NCBI GenBank assembly: GCA_963971225.1
Contig: OZ020267.1
Span: 88,029,648 to 88,093,647, forward strand
DNA: 64,000 bases
Reading direction: 5' to 3'
Source: Melieria omissa
Lineage: Eukaryota > Arthropoda > Insecta > Diptera > Ulidiidae
Part shown: one piece after another, positions 50,405 to 60,623 of the stretch
Numbering within the stretch: position 1 is the stretch's first letter
How the letters are laid out: each line of letters starts with the position of its first letter
Position numbers and translations under genes: made by a program
The notes under the pieces: generated by a model
Databases searched by the model: none
What the model was told of the DNA's origin: nothing
What the model saw: the letters and a program-made list of their open reading frames with translations, nothing else

Positions 50405-50638
50405 ATATGTTGGCAAAACAGTGTTGCATACACAGTTCAAAAACGGGTGAAATATTTGGTATCACAATGGGCCTTTCAGGCCTCCGAGTGTGTCTCTTAT
50501 AGATGCAGCCGCCGCAACCCAACCCAACCCATATGAACAAAAAATTATATAAAATAAAGGATATACAACATTGACCCTCAGGACGTCTGTCGGCAAACTT
50601 AGCATATATACATTATTTTTTACTTACTTATTCCTAGC

Positions 50639-52243
50639 TTAACTATATTCATTTACAATTAGACTTCTATATTTCAGAGCACCCGTGACAAACCATACTA
50701 AACTATTCCATCCGCCAGACCCAATACCATTCAATCTGTTATTTACTTCGTCTTGGTCTAAGTAGAATTGTCCAAAGTACTGATATCGGATTTCTTTCAA
50801 TATTGGGCACCTTCCAAGAAAGTGTGCCAAGTCCTCTAATTCGTTTAAACTACAGAAAGTGCAGTTTAAATTTGTGTGGCCTCCGAGGTAAATAAGGTCA
50901 CATCTGGACTTCAATATCCAAGAGATTTTATAGTTTTCTACCATGTCATTGAAATAACTTTTACCAATATTGTGATCGAGGTCCTAGTATACTCGTGAGC
51001 TATTCATAGCTCTTTCCCACAATTTTTGTTTATTCGTCAGATTCACATTTGAGAGTAATAAGTCTATATTGGCACTCCACAACCTCCTATCTGCAATATC
51101 ATAAACTAGATTCATATTACATTTCTTCCCTAAGTCCTGAATTGCCTACCCAAAAGATTTGTCTTCGTAGGATTATTTTTGAAAGTCTGTGTGGTAATCT
51201 ATTAGCGTCGTAGTCAATTCAAGTCTTGTATATATACCTAAGGTGTAGTTGCAACGTATACAGATGACAATCTGAAAGGCCAGTTTCCAATAAAATACAG
51301 TACGATGGTGTATTGGTTCGTAGATGCAAAATTCTTTTTAAAAAGTAGAACTGAGTTTTATCAACCTCTTCAAACAGTTCAAAACCCCAAACTTGTGCAG
51401 CGTAACTTTGTATCGCTCTTGTTACTGCGAGAAACAAGTTCCATTTTGTCGATAATGTTATTTTGTCTTTGGCCAAAAACGATCGCCACGTCGCGTTTAT
51501 ACTGTTTTTTGCCAAATTACTTCTGTTTAAAACATGTTTATATAAACCATTATAGCTGACTTTGCTAAATTTACTTGCATTTTCCACATGCTACAATACA
51601 TTTCAAGATTCCAAATCATTTTTTGCAGTTCATTCACATCGTCAGCTAACAGAACTATGTCATCGGCATATAGAAGAAGTCTTATGTTTATGTCTTCAAT
51701 CAAAATACCACCTTCCAAGCTGTCATGTAAATCATTCAGATGTATCGAAAAAAGTAAGGGCGACATCAGACAAACTTGTTTTACTCCTGACGAAACATTA
51801 AATTTTTCCGAAATTTCATCCCCTGTCTATATAACATAGTCTGTATTTTTATATATGTTTTCGATGAAATTTACCATTCTAGTTGAAATGCCTAAGTTAT
51901 GCAATTTGTAAATTAAAAGATGCCTTAAAACCGTGTCAAATGCTGCCTTAAAGTCTACAAAAAACGTATAAACCTTCTTTTTTTCGTCAAACTTGATGTG
52001 AATAATTGATGTGAAGTTGTAAATGTTGTCTGATGTGGAGTACTTTTTCCGGAACCCCGCCTGATATTCTGTAATTAGACTTTTGTTCTCTAACCATTTT
52101 GCAAGCCTCTGGTTTAGTATAACCATCATTATCTTAGCAATACAATTCATGAATGAAATACCTCTGTAATTCGACGATGATGAAATGGTACAGCAACTCA
52201 TATCATGAATATAAAGACATATGCCAAAAATTGTTTCGATCAA
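50639..52243 (-). pseudogene. non-LTR reverse transcriptase fragment
   Basis: From about 52190: YRGISFMNCIAKIMMVILNQ, TEYQAGFRKKYST, FFVDFKAAFDTV (metal site), then SPLLFSIHLNDL, LLLYADDIVLLADDV (catalytic YADD) and VNLAKSAIMVY. The thumb region is SINATWRSFLAKDKITLSTK and IQSYAAQVWGFE. A C-terminal Cys/His motif follows (CTFCSLNELEDLAHFLGRC). Frameshifts lie near 51800, 51540 and 51220. It is 5'-truncated. The clade is different from LINE-1 and the CR1-like element and I cannot name it. Confidence 0.8.
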
Positions 52244-52429
52244 CTTACAAATACGCTTGTTATAAAAAAATGAAATTTTGAAAAATCTACAAATATCTGT
52301 TCATACTTACGCGCACCTAAGTAATTTCAAACCCAAATAGAAAATAAAAACATCTCTTATTTAATTCAGTATAGCATATATTTTCATTAAAAATTACAAT
52401 TTATTATTCTGTACCGCTAGGACACTCGC
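52244..52429. other. AT-rich gap between RT fragment and Transib-2
   Basis: I looked here for the 3' terminus of Transib-2 and found no CACAGTG-type end and no copy of CGCCC. The Transib 3' end is missing or unrecognisable. Confidence 0.4.
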
Positions 52430-54480
52430 TTTCCGATGATGAATTATTGCAAATTAAACCCTCTACATCTATCTTTGACAAAATTTCACTCGCAAACTCG
52501 GTCCTTAAACTTCCTCAGATGTTATGTATTGCATTATATCAGAGTTTCGGTTTTCATGTTTATCTTTTATTTTCCTATTAACTGATATTATTGGTTCTGA
52601 AGACATTAACAAGTTCCTTAATATATCGCTATTCGCCGATTCGCGTGAGGACTTTCGTGCATGACTTAACCGACTTTTGCGAAAATCCTTATGTCTTGCC
52701 TCTAATGCTTCTTCCGAAAGCATACCAATAGGAATATTAAAGTGACTTACTATATCCTTTCCATGAACTAATATTTTATGCACTGTAACCGGCATACAGT
52801 ACCAATGATAATGCCGCATGTATATTTCATATGTTTCTTTAAGTAGGACTTCAAAGTCGGTAATGTTTATATTTTTGCCGGAAGACAATGTTCTTAATAT
52901 AATAGAAAAATTTTGAAGCAAATTAAAGTCTATGTGAGTAATTTTACTTGATATATCAAGGTTCTGGAAAAATCTCCTAGCAGAATTTCCATCATTAGAT
53001 GTTCCATAACCTGTTTTTACTTTGTCTACAATTTAGCCTATCTCTACTTTGAATTCACGTTAAATTCGTTCCTTAGTTTAATTTACTTTATTGTTGTTTG
53101 TTTGTTTTCAAAGGCAATCTGTAAGCAATGTGCAAACAACATTCAAAAAAATTGTATCCAGGCATGCATTGTCGATAGTCCGCATTTCGAAAAATCTTCG
53201 TTAAATGGTCTTGTAATGGCATGAAATGAGTTCATTTCTTTTGGGAGTGATCCGCATAAATAACACTTCATTGCAGATTTATTGTCAGACAGCACATTAG
53301 CAACTGCACCGTCGATCATAGTAAGGTACATTCTAAAAGTAACTTCACTACTATTTTCATTGTCGCGATATGCACAAAGCCTTTCAATTTGACTTGCAAT
53401 GTTTTTTCAATTTCATTTATCACTTTAGGATTTTCTTTAATGAAAACAAATTTTATGGGCCTACAGAAAAGTGTAGATGAAGGCTTTCTATTAACCCAAA
53501 TAACTTCATTATTATCAGTCTTCAAAATTCGTAGAGGTACTAATGCTGCTATGAACATGAATTCGTCCGTAAAGCTAACATCTGAGAATTTTTGTTTATA
53601 TATGCTATGTGCTGAACTGCCGTCGGAGCCCCATTTGCATTCGAGGACATAACACGAATTTTTTTCTGTACCACATATTTTTAGCAAAATTTCGGCCGTT
53701 TTGTCAAGTAAACTTTGCAACGGAACTTCAGCTGATATTTCCGACACAATAATTAGGCGTGGCATTAAAGCGTCTGCAGCCTTTTTTAGGGCGTAATAAC
53801 TTGGAAAGCACTTACTACGAATTGCTTTGACCACCGTTTGCAAAACAGTATATATCCGCACAGACAAATCCAAATCATAATAAAGACCAAGTGCCTGATA
53901 AACTGACAGGCATTGATCTTCAGCATCAATATTTTCCTTGTTTATTAGATCCGCTGCTCGTACTATTTGATCTGATGAAGTGCTATCCACAAGCTGCATG
54001 ACTTTTCGACGCTTAGTTTTGTCACATGATTCATCATAATCCACCGGAGATCTGCCTCTACTAGTACTTGGCTTCTAAAAAAGATATATGTTTAATCAGC
54101 AAATATCTGTTAACTGTATTTAAAATAACATACCTCATCAAGTGGCAAATCTCTGTTATCGTAGTGTTCATTAGCGCAATCTTCAAAATCAGTGGACGAC
54201 GTAAGCCATTGAAAGTGCTTCTTTTCGAACGTTGCCTTGATTCGATGGCAAGCCACCCAGTATTGCCGAAGCCTTCCCTCAATTTTAGTTATTTAATTTT
54301 GTAACTTTTCTGAATTAAGTGGAGTTGGCATATTATGTGATACAAAAATTTGTAGCTCAATCAAAGCGCCGCAGCGGTCGAAATGTTTTGCTGCCAACCA
54401 TGCTGCAAAAAGGTCCCTATTTTTGACTGCATACGTCACTGAAAATGTTGAATTTCTTAAAAACGTGCAAGTTTGTGCAG
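52430..54480 (-). pseudogene. Transib transposase (RAG1-core relative)
   Basis: Segments in order: AVKNRDLFAAWLAAKHFD, GRLRQYWVACHRIKATFEKK, a GT-AG intron at 54076-54133, KPSTSRGRSP, DESCDKTKRRKVMQL, then LECKWGSDGSSAHSIYKQKF with the first catalytic Asp, VPLRIL-IWVNRKPSSTLFCRPIKF, TMIDGAVANVL with the second Asp next to a CYLCG zinc pair, and GMLSEEALEARHKDFRK with the catalytic Glu. This set matches Transib and the RAG1 core, which are homologous. Frameshifts near 53325 and 52505 and several stops at 53020-53100 inactivate it. The ending EFASEILSKIDVEG to a stop near 52409 is in a shifted frame. Confidence 0.9.
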
Positions 54481-54946
54481 CAAAAGTCCATGGTTTCTAT
54501 TAATACATACTTTCAGCTATATCACACTGTAAAATCTCGAAGTAGTAAGAAGTAGTTCTTTTTTTTTGGTTTAGCTAAAGTTTGATGACACTGCACTTGA
54601 ATTCCTACGAATTGACATTTCTCCAAGTAACGGTACAAGGAATATGGAAAGCAAAACAAAAGTGGGGAAAGCTTCCACAGAGTTGCAAAAATAGTATATT
54701 TATAGAATATATTTAGTTAACATAAGGTTCCATGGGAAATTTTTCAATAAGAGTCCTCGAACTTACATTCAACAAATTGCAATAATTTCTACCCAAGTCA
54801 CATACCTTCACAAAGTGCAAGTTTGGTGAGCTGCCATCGGTATATAAATTGATATTTTTTAAATCCGTTTTCACATTTTAGTGATTTGAGGTATTTACTC
54901 CAATACTGCAAACTTATTTTTCTACATTTACGAAATTCATTTTTTT

Positions 54947-54974
54947 GATTTTTGTCCCTACTCGCGACACTGTG
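54947..54974 (-). repeat. Transib-2 terminus resembling a 12-RSS
   Basis: On the minus strand: heptamer CACAGTG, 12-base spacer TCGCGAGTAGGG, nonamer ACAAAAATC. The vertebrate consensus is CACAGTG and ACAAAAACC with 12 or 23 bases between, so this matches the heptamer exactly and the nonamer at 8 of 9 positions. Transposase binding here is inferred. Confidence 0.7.
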
Positions 54975-55092
54975 CGCCCCTGTCACAGTGGTTTCAAAAA
55001 CTCTATCAGCTTGTCCACAATTATATAGTCTGGTGTAGGCTTTAGCCAGTTCGTCAAGGAAATGTGCGTCTGCGTTAAGAAAGAATTCATAT

Positions 55093-56113
55093 TGTAACGA
55101 TAAGACAGTCTGTCGCTGTGCAAAGCAACCCTGTCGCTACGCGCCGTGCCATAATTCAACTTCGCAATGATGACCGCGATAATGGAAACTTTTAATCCAA
55201 CCTGGCAATGATGGCCGCGATAATGGAAACTTTTAGTCCAACCTGGCAATGATGGTCGCGATCATCATGGAAACCTTATACTACGTTTACATTGAGCCCA
55301 AATGCGTGATTTGGGCAAAAATTCTCAAATGCGAAGCCAAATCACGCATTTCTCCATACAAATTCAAATCGACGAAATGACTCATTTCAACAAAACGACG
55401 TGGCAAATGCGATAAAACATGACCAATTTTATCGAACGCATCACAAAATGAAAGCTCTTTCAAAGCTTCAAAAGCTTTTGTTCTTTTTGACAGTTCAAAA
55501 TCAAAACAAACGAAAATGATCAAAATGGAAATTTCGAATGGAAATTTTCGTCTGCTTCAAATATGAAGAATATGCTTAGCATGTAAGGTATGTAATATAT
55601 TTGTATTCAAATATGGCAGTGTGTGGAACATAGAGGCAGCAAAAAAACAACAAATTCTTTAGTCAGTAGCCGGAGAAGCGCTAATCTATGTGCTGCGGCA
55701 AGAGGACATGAGCATTGAGCATTTGACATTAGCTGCCAAACAAAAGGCAAATGCAATGCGAATGAGGCAATGTAAACACTTTGAAATGACTCATCTCAAA
55801 CTACGCATTTGGGCTCAATGTAAACGTAGTATTAAGTCCACTCTGGAATGTGCGAGAACGATCTGCGCGATGGCCAGACAGGTATAAAAGGCAGCCGGAT
55901 GCGGCGCCGCGAGTCAGTCTGATTTTGACTAGTGAAGGTGCCACAAGGAGTAATTAAGCAAATAATTAAGTGTAAAGACAGTTAAGTGTAAATCTGTGAA
56001 ATAAAGTGATAGTTGGTTTTTATTGACTGCGTTTGGATAATTAAAGTTGTTTTATTTTCAAATTGCACAATCCAGAGATACGTATTAGCCCACTATAACT
56101 ACCATTCGTAACA
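55093..56113 (+). repeat. solo LTR of the gypsy-2 family, with a MITE inside
   Basis: It begins TGTAACGATAAGACAG and ends ATTCGTAACA, the reverse orientation of the gypsy-2 LTRs. The 4-bp duplication ATAT flanks it (55089-55092, 56114-56117). Without the inserted MITE its length is about 465 bp. It carries the same CCGCGATAATGG tandem units. LTR-LTR recombination removed the internal region. Confidence 0.9.
55279..55831. mobile_element. 553-bp MITE with TTA target duplication
   Basis: TIRs TACTACGTTTACATTGAGCC on both sides, followed by CAAATGCGT. TTA lies outside both ends (55276-55278, 55832-55834). A TTA duplication suggests the PIF/Harbinger group; a TA duplication one base in cannot be excluded. 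Repeats of AAATGCG and its complement fill the arms. No coding region. Confidence 0.8.
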
Positions 56114-56117
56114 ATAT

Positions 56118-56303
56118 GTAATCCTATCCAAACCAGGGGCCTTTCCACATTTCGTTTTATGCAACATTTGAAGAAGTGTATGAATATGCTCAGTTCTTTA
56201 TGAGCTTCGATTTCGGTTCCCAACTACTGCTACCGAAATGAATAGCAGAAGCTCTGCTACGCAGCCGGGGTGGCAATACAAGCGAAATTATATAAATGAA
56301 GTA
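56118..56303. other. short unassigned stretch
   Basis: Nothing recognisable. Confidence 0.4.
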
Positions 56304-56640
56304 CACTGGACGTCAAGTATAACGAACTTACCATTTAACGAATTTTCGATTTAACGTACGGCCACATTTTTTCCATTGATGGTTTCATTGATTCGATATA
56401 ACGAATATTTATGTTGTTTTTCACCCTTCGAATTGTTTTTATTTAAGCATTCACATTTTTTACAATAACAATGAATGTTTGGTTTCGTCAAGTGAACGGT
56501 ACCTTAATTGTTTTTGTTTTTGTCACGTTAAAACTTTCAAATTTACGTCAAGTTACCAACATTTTCAAATCCTGTTGCTGATCATTTTCACAGAATTTGT
56601 TTTGCGTTCGGTCGGCGGTTTCTTTAACCTTTGTGTCAAC
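56304..56640. mobile_element. diverged pogo/Tigger-like MITE fragment
   Basis: It starts CACTGGACGTCAAGTATAAC after TA and continues with ATTTAACGAATTTTCGATTT and AACGTACGGCC, matching the right arm of the 39465-40221 element in reverse orientation. Matches continue to about 56635 and then stop; the second terminus is not seen. Confidence 0.65.
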
Positions 56641-57340
56641 AGCAGAAAAATTATATGTTAGTCAACAGCATCACGGGTATGCACGTATTTTATGTATGGG
56701 AAATGGCATAACTTTGTGATAAATATGTGAATATTTAACACATTTTTTTAAATCTGCCTAACTTTTTTTTGTTATTTTATTGAAAAATATCGCACACGCA
56801 CAACAAAAGTGACACAACTTAAAATTTTTGATTTTTCAGGAAACGCAAAAAACTGTTTTTGAGCTAAATAAATTTTTTTTCAAAATAACGAATGTACCGT
56901 TCAATAGAAAATCCTTACAGATTATGCTTTATGATAAATTGCGAGAATTTTTTTATTTTACACTAGAAAATCCAAAATTTTGAGTTGTGACTGTTTTGAT
57001 GATATTTTAATTCAATAATTACGGAGCTAACAAGTTATGTAAATTTTTCTGAATTTAATAATTATAATAAAAAAGTTGAAAATAAAAAGTTGAAAGAAAA
57101 ATTTTGAAAATTAATTTATTTTAATTAATTAATTTTAATAATTAAAAATATATACAAAAATTGACTTTAACAAAAATGTATTTCATCAAAAGTGACACAA
57201 TTTGAGTTAGGACTCTTTTGCATTGAGCTGCAGCGATCAAATAGCATCAAACTTCTGACATGAAGAGAGACCTAACTGTGTTTTTGCAACAGTTAACAAC
57301 AACAAAATATACTGAGCTTTTGCTGATTGGTAGATTAATA
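56641..57340. other. AT-rich stretch without features
   Basis: No gene, repeat or terminus is recognised, apart from low-complexity AT runs near 57100-57160. Confidence 0.5.
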
Positions 57341-58168
57341 GCCTATTTCCACCGGGCCTTAAATGCATTTAACGCTTAAATGTATTACACATCGCATTTA
57401 AATGCTCAAATTCCCATACAATTGTTTTTGTATCAAAGTGCGTGAACTCACTTTCAAAACTGAATTAACTCAGTTTTGCCATTTACAGACGTCTAACAGA
57501 AAATGTTACGTTAAAATAGGGAGCAATATTCACAAATGTACAAATTTTGATAGCATGCTTTCAGGCGCTGCAAGAGCCCTACGAACACAAACGAGAGAAG
57601 GGATTTGAATTGCGGTCGTTGTGGTAGATTTTTTGCCAAGACAATTACTTTTCACTGCATTTTTCCCCAAAATACATATTGTCATAATGAAAGTCAAAAC
57701 TTCTATTATTTGCCAATAATAAATGCTGAAAAAGAAAATAAAAAACGTGGAATTTCTCATGAACCCTCTTGACATTAAAAATTCAGACAGCTCTGATATC
57801 AAACAGCCGACAAATTTCACAAATGAAATAGACATTGACAAATGATAAATAAAGTGATAAAAAAATAAATAAATTGATAATTTTTCACAAATATGAAAAC
57901 GCAGACATCCCTAGACTGTTGAGAAGGAATGCGGAGTGGTTTTCATGTACTAGAGGGGCTACAAGAAACCACACATACGTATACAAGGAGATGCGGGCGA
58001 TGGGTACAGCTGGGGCTGCCCAGAAACAAATGCATAATTTGATTTGTCCAAATGAAAATGTCAACAAAAACAACCTGTCGGAGTTAACTCAGTTTCAGTG
58101 GAAACGCTTGACAGTTGTCAAACTTAACAGAGCCCTTAAATGCATTTAAGCGCTCGGTGGAAATAGGC
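57341..58168. mobile_element. unclassified TIR element, copy B (828 bp)
   Basis: Termini GCCTATTTCCACCGGGCCTT on the left and, read inward, GCCTATTTCCACCGAGCGCT on the right, then TAAATGCATTTAA; TA outside both. It lacks the nested insertions of copy A at 40585 and so shows the ancestral short form. The interior has no coding region. Confidence 0.78.
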
Positions 58169-58439
58169 TATTATGCATTGTGCACAGTATTAACACATAA
58201 AACCGAAAATGAAAAATTTTGAGTTGTGTCACTTTTGTAGTGCGTGTGTGATATGTTTTTTAAGTATGTATGTGAAAAAATTTGAGAAAAATATTATTTT
58301 ATTGTATAAATATTGAGTTTCTTAGAACATCCTTGTTTGCTTTGCGGTGGAGCGGATCAATAAAAACCACAGTGGTTCAGGTTTGGGGTTGGGGACCAAA
58401 TCGATATGATGTACAAAGATTTTGCCATAGAAATTAATA
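58169..58439. other. unassigned stretch
   Basis: AT-rich, no recognisable feature. Confidence 0.4.
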
Positions 58440-58605
58440 GAGTGAGCCATTCAGTTTTGATTCCAAAACTGGCGTGCCTGGGTTTCATTCCTCATTTCTT
58501 CGATGGATGAAATCATACCTAACTAATCGGCGTTGTGTTGTCACGATTGATGGCACGTCTTCTAAGTCATTTGTTGGTGTCCCTCAAGGCAGCATAAATT
58601 AAATG
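58440..58605 (+). pseudogene. CR1-like reverse transcriptase fragment
   Basis: A short piece reads KLACLGFHSSFLRWMKSYLT, then NRRCVVTIDGTSSKS and VGVPQGSI. It parallels LAKLSSLGFHSVFLEWLKSY and SGVPQGSILGP of the intact CR1-like ORF2 at about 23090-23230. It is broken on both sides. Confidence 0.75.
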
Positions 58606-59216
58606 TTTACGACTTGTTTCTTCGGAAGCCAATTTTATTCTGTCTTTCTCGTGCTCATCATACCAAGCATAACACCAAGCATCACACACCGCATTGTGGT
58701 TTGCGGTAAACTGCAACAACTATTTATCATTGGTGAACCGATTCACCAAGCCGCATTCCGGTTTAACGCCTTTACTGCAACAACCATCTCTCACTTGTAG
58801 GGCGTGATCAGCACATTCTTCAGCGCAGCAGTGTTGTTGTCTCGGTGAACGTTATCGGTGAAAATTGTATGCTGCGACCGAGAGCAAGTGATATAGCGCA
58901 TGTGCATTGCATTTTTTGTAGTTGTACTGATTGGCGCGTTATCGGGTCACAAGAGAGGCTTTAGAGGAGGAGTTACACATGTTATCTTAACTACCCTCCT
59001 TGTTAAGTCCGAAACGTCCCCGTTGCGGTGGTCCATTAAACTGTTTTACGTTTGTGGATTTGCGCAAATTCGGTCGCTGCCATATGTTTCATAGTATTTG
59101 TAGTTGTATTTGAAAATCGTATTTTATAGTTAGCAGCATTGGTGATGTGCTTAGCTTGGTTGAGCATAATATGACAAGTTTTATAATACAAATTCAAGGT
59201 TGACAATTCGGGTATC
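58606..59216. other. unassigned stretch
   Basis: Short open frames only (for example 58603-58800 and 58900-59094), without recognisable motifs. I would not annotate them as genes. Confidence 0.45.
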
Positions 59217-59220
59217 TTAA

Positions 59221-60619
59221 CCCTGCTGTTAGGTTAGAAAAAACTTACGAATCTTAGGTTAAGGAACCATTTGGTCCATACTGCAATTTTCGTACAAAAC
59301 AACAATTTATTCAAATTTTTTGTATTTATTTTGGTTCAATATTGCGTAAATATTATTATTCATTCTTTACTCAACATAACTGATGTAAAAAATAGTTCGG
59401 GGATTCCCCTTTTTTGCATTTCGTTATGAAGGAACACACCTGATGAAAAAATAGTTGTGGGATTCCCCTTTTTGGAATGTTGCAATGAAGAAGCACAAGA
59501 TTTGCACCGTTTCGTACAAATTGTGTTCTGCTTTCAATTGATCGGCCGTGTTTTTAATACGAAATGGCGTACTTGAAAGAAGATAATATACGTGAAATGC
59601 TCAATGCAGAAAGTGACTCGGATATTTCAGATGCGAATATTGATTATATTTCGGAAAATAACGAATTGATTCTGAAGCGGATAGTGAACCAATCGTAGCT
59701 TCAGCAAGTTCTGCTGACTCCTTTTTATTGCTAAAAATAATATGGTATGGAGTGCCACTCCATTACCTACGTCTATTGGAACCGCGGCTGAGAATATTGT
59801 CTCAACACAAGCAGGACCAGCAAAAGGTATGCTAGTTTGTTGTTCGCCTATATGCTTTGCCCCTTATGCTTTGCCCCTTTTAGGAGGCGTAGATACTGCT
59901 GATCAAATGATTGACACCTACACTACAAAACGTAAAACAGATCGATGGCCAAACATTGTATTTTCAAATATACTAGACATATCTGCTTTGAACGCGTACA
60001 TACTGTTTTCTGAAATCGATGTATCATAGGCACCAGCTGATACAAATCGCAGGAGACCAGAGTTTTTGCGACAACTAGCACTTTCTTTGGCCAAGGCGTA
60101 TATGATGAAACGGAGTAGATTACCTCAACAAGAGTTCTCAGCACAGTTATTGCAAAACACACGAACACAACCCACAGGGGCCTCTTCAAGTAATACTATT
60201 CCTAATTCAAGCAATGTTACTTCTAGAAAGCGAGGAATTTGTAATTGCTACAAGTCTAAATCTGATATAAAATGTTTCATTTGCGGCAAGTTTATTTGCA
60301 AAACTAACCGAAAGACAATTTGCTTCGCGTGCCATGATAAAAATTATCAAACAAAGTAACAAAAACGTATTTATTGGAAATAAATAAAGAAAATAAAAAA
60401 AAAATACACTATGGACCAAATGGTCCGTTAACCTAAGACACGTAACTTTTTATTTTTCTCAGTCCGGCTTTATGTCAGACAATTTAATTTTTGCATACTA
60501 CATCGTTTTGTAAAAAGACCACGTGAGCTAATAAATTAATTCAGTATATACCACCGTTCAAAAGTTACAAAGGAAACAAGCCAAAAATTGGACCAAATGG
60601 GCTTAACCTAACAGCAGGG
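59221..60619 (+). mobile_element. piggyBac-like element, internally deleted
   Basis: TTAA lies on both sides (59217-59220, 60620-60623) and the TIRs start CCCTGCTGTTAGGTTA. Subterminal inverted copies of a block containing ACCATTTGGTCC lie at about 59270 and 60420, with another close to the right end. It encodes only the N- and C-terminal parts of a transposase, so it is non-autonomous. The TTAA target and CCC start are diagnostic. Confidence 0.92.
59564..60359 (+). pseudogene. piggyBac-like transposase, core deleted
   Basis: The N-terminal part is MAYLKEDNIREMLNAESDSD, an acidic leader, then MVWSATPLPTSIGTAAENIV, the conserved early segment. It then jumps to LGGVDTADQMIDTYTTKRKT and RWPNIVFSNILDISALNAYI near the C-terminus, followed by RPEFLRQLALSLAKAYM and a Cys-rich domain (CNCYKSKSDIKCFICGKFIC to CFACHDKNY). 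The region with the DDD catalytic residues is missing. A TAG at 60027-60029 and one frameshift between 59700 and 59740 add to the damage. Confidence 0.88.
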
Positions 60620-60623
60620 TTAA

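Larger units (their letters stand above)
44080..50530 (+). mobile_element. second SINE type (SINE-b), split by gypsy-2
   Basis: The duplication ATATGAAC flanks it (44072-44079, 50531-50538). The head resembles a different tRNA (GTAGCGCGCTGGCTTCTCAT and box B GGTTCGATTCC). The body shares GGCAATGGCAAAACCTC and AAACTGTAGGTCCC with SINE-a. After the gypsy-2 interruption (44359-50404) the tail reads TGGTATCACAATGGGCC and ends in (CCCAA)n. That tail matches the LINE-2 3' UTR, which suggests it borrowed the LOA-like 3' end. Confidence 0.82.
52430..54974 (-). mobile_element. Transib element, 5' end and most of transposase (Transib-2)
   Basis: A RAG1-related transposase pseudogene on the minus strand, with ~490 bp of upstream sequence ending in CACTGTG (54968-54974). 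Read inward this terminus is CACAGTG, 12 bases, then ACAAAAATC, the layout of a 12-RSS. The 3' terminus was not found. The 5 bp outside are CGCCC, a plausible Transib target, but with no second copy the duplication is unproven. Confidence 0.75.

Noticed and set aside
52290..52330. acgcgcacctaag as the 3' terminus of Transib-2
   Set aside because: It lacks CACAGTG and no CGCCC duplication is next to it.
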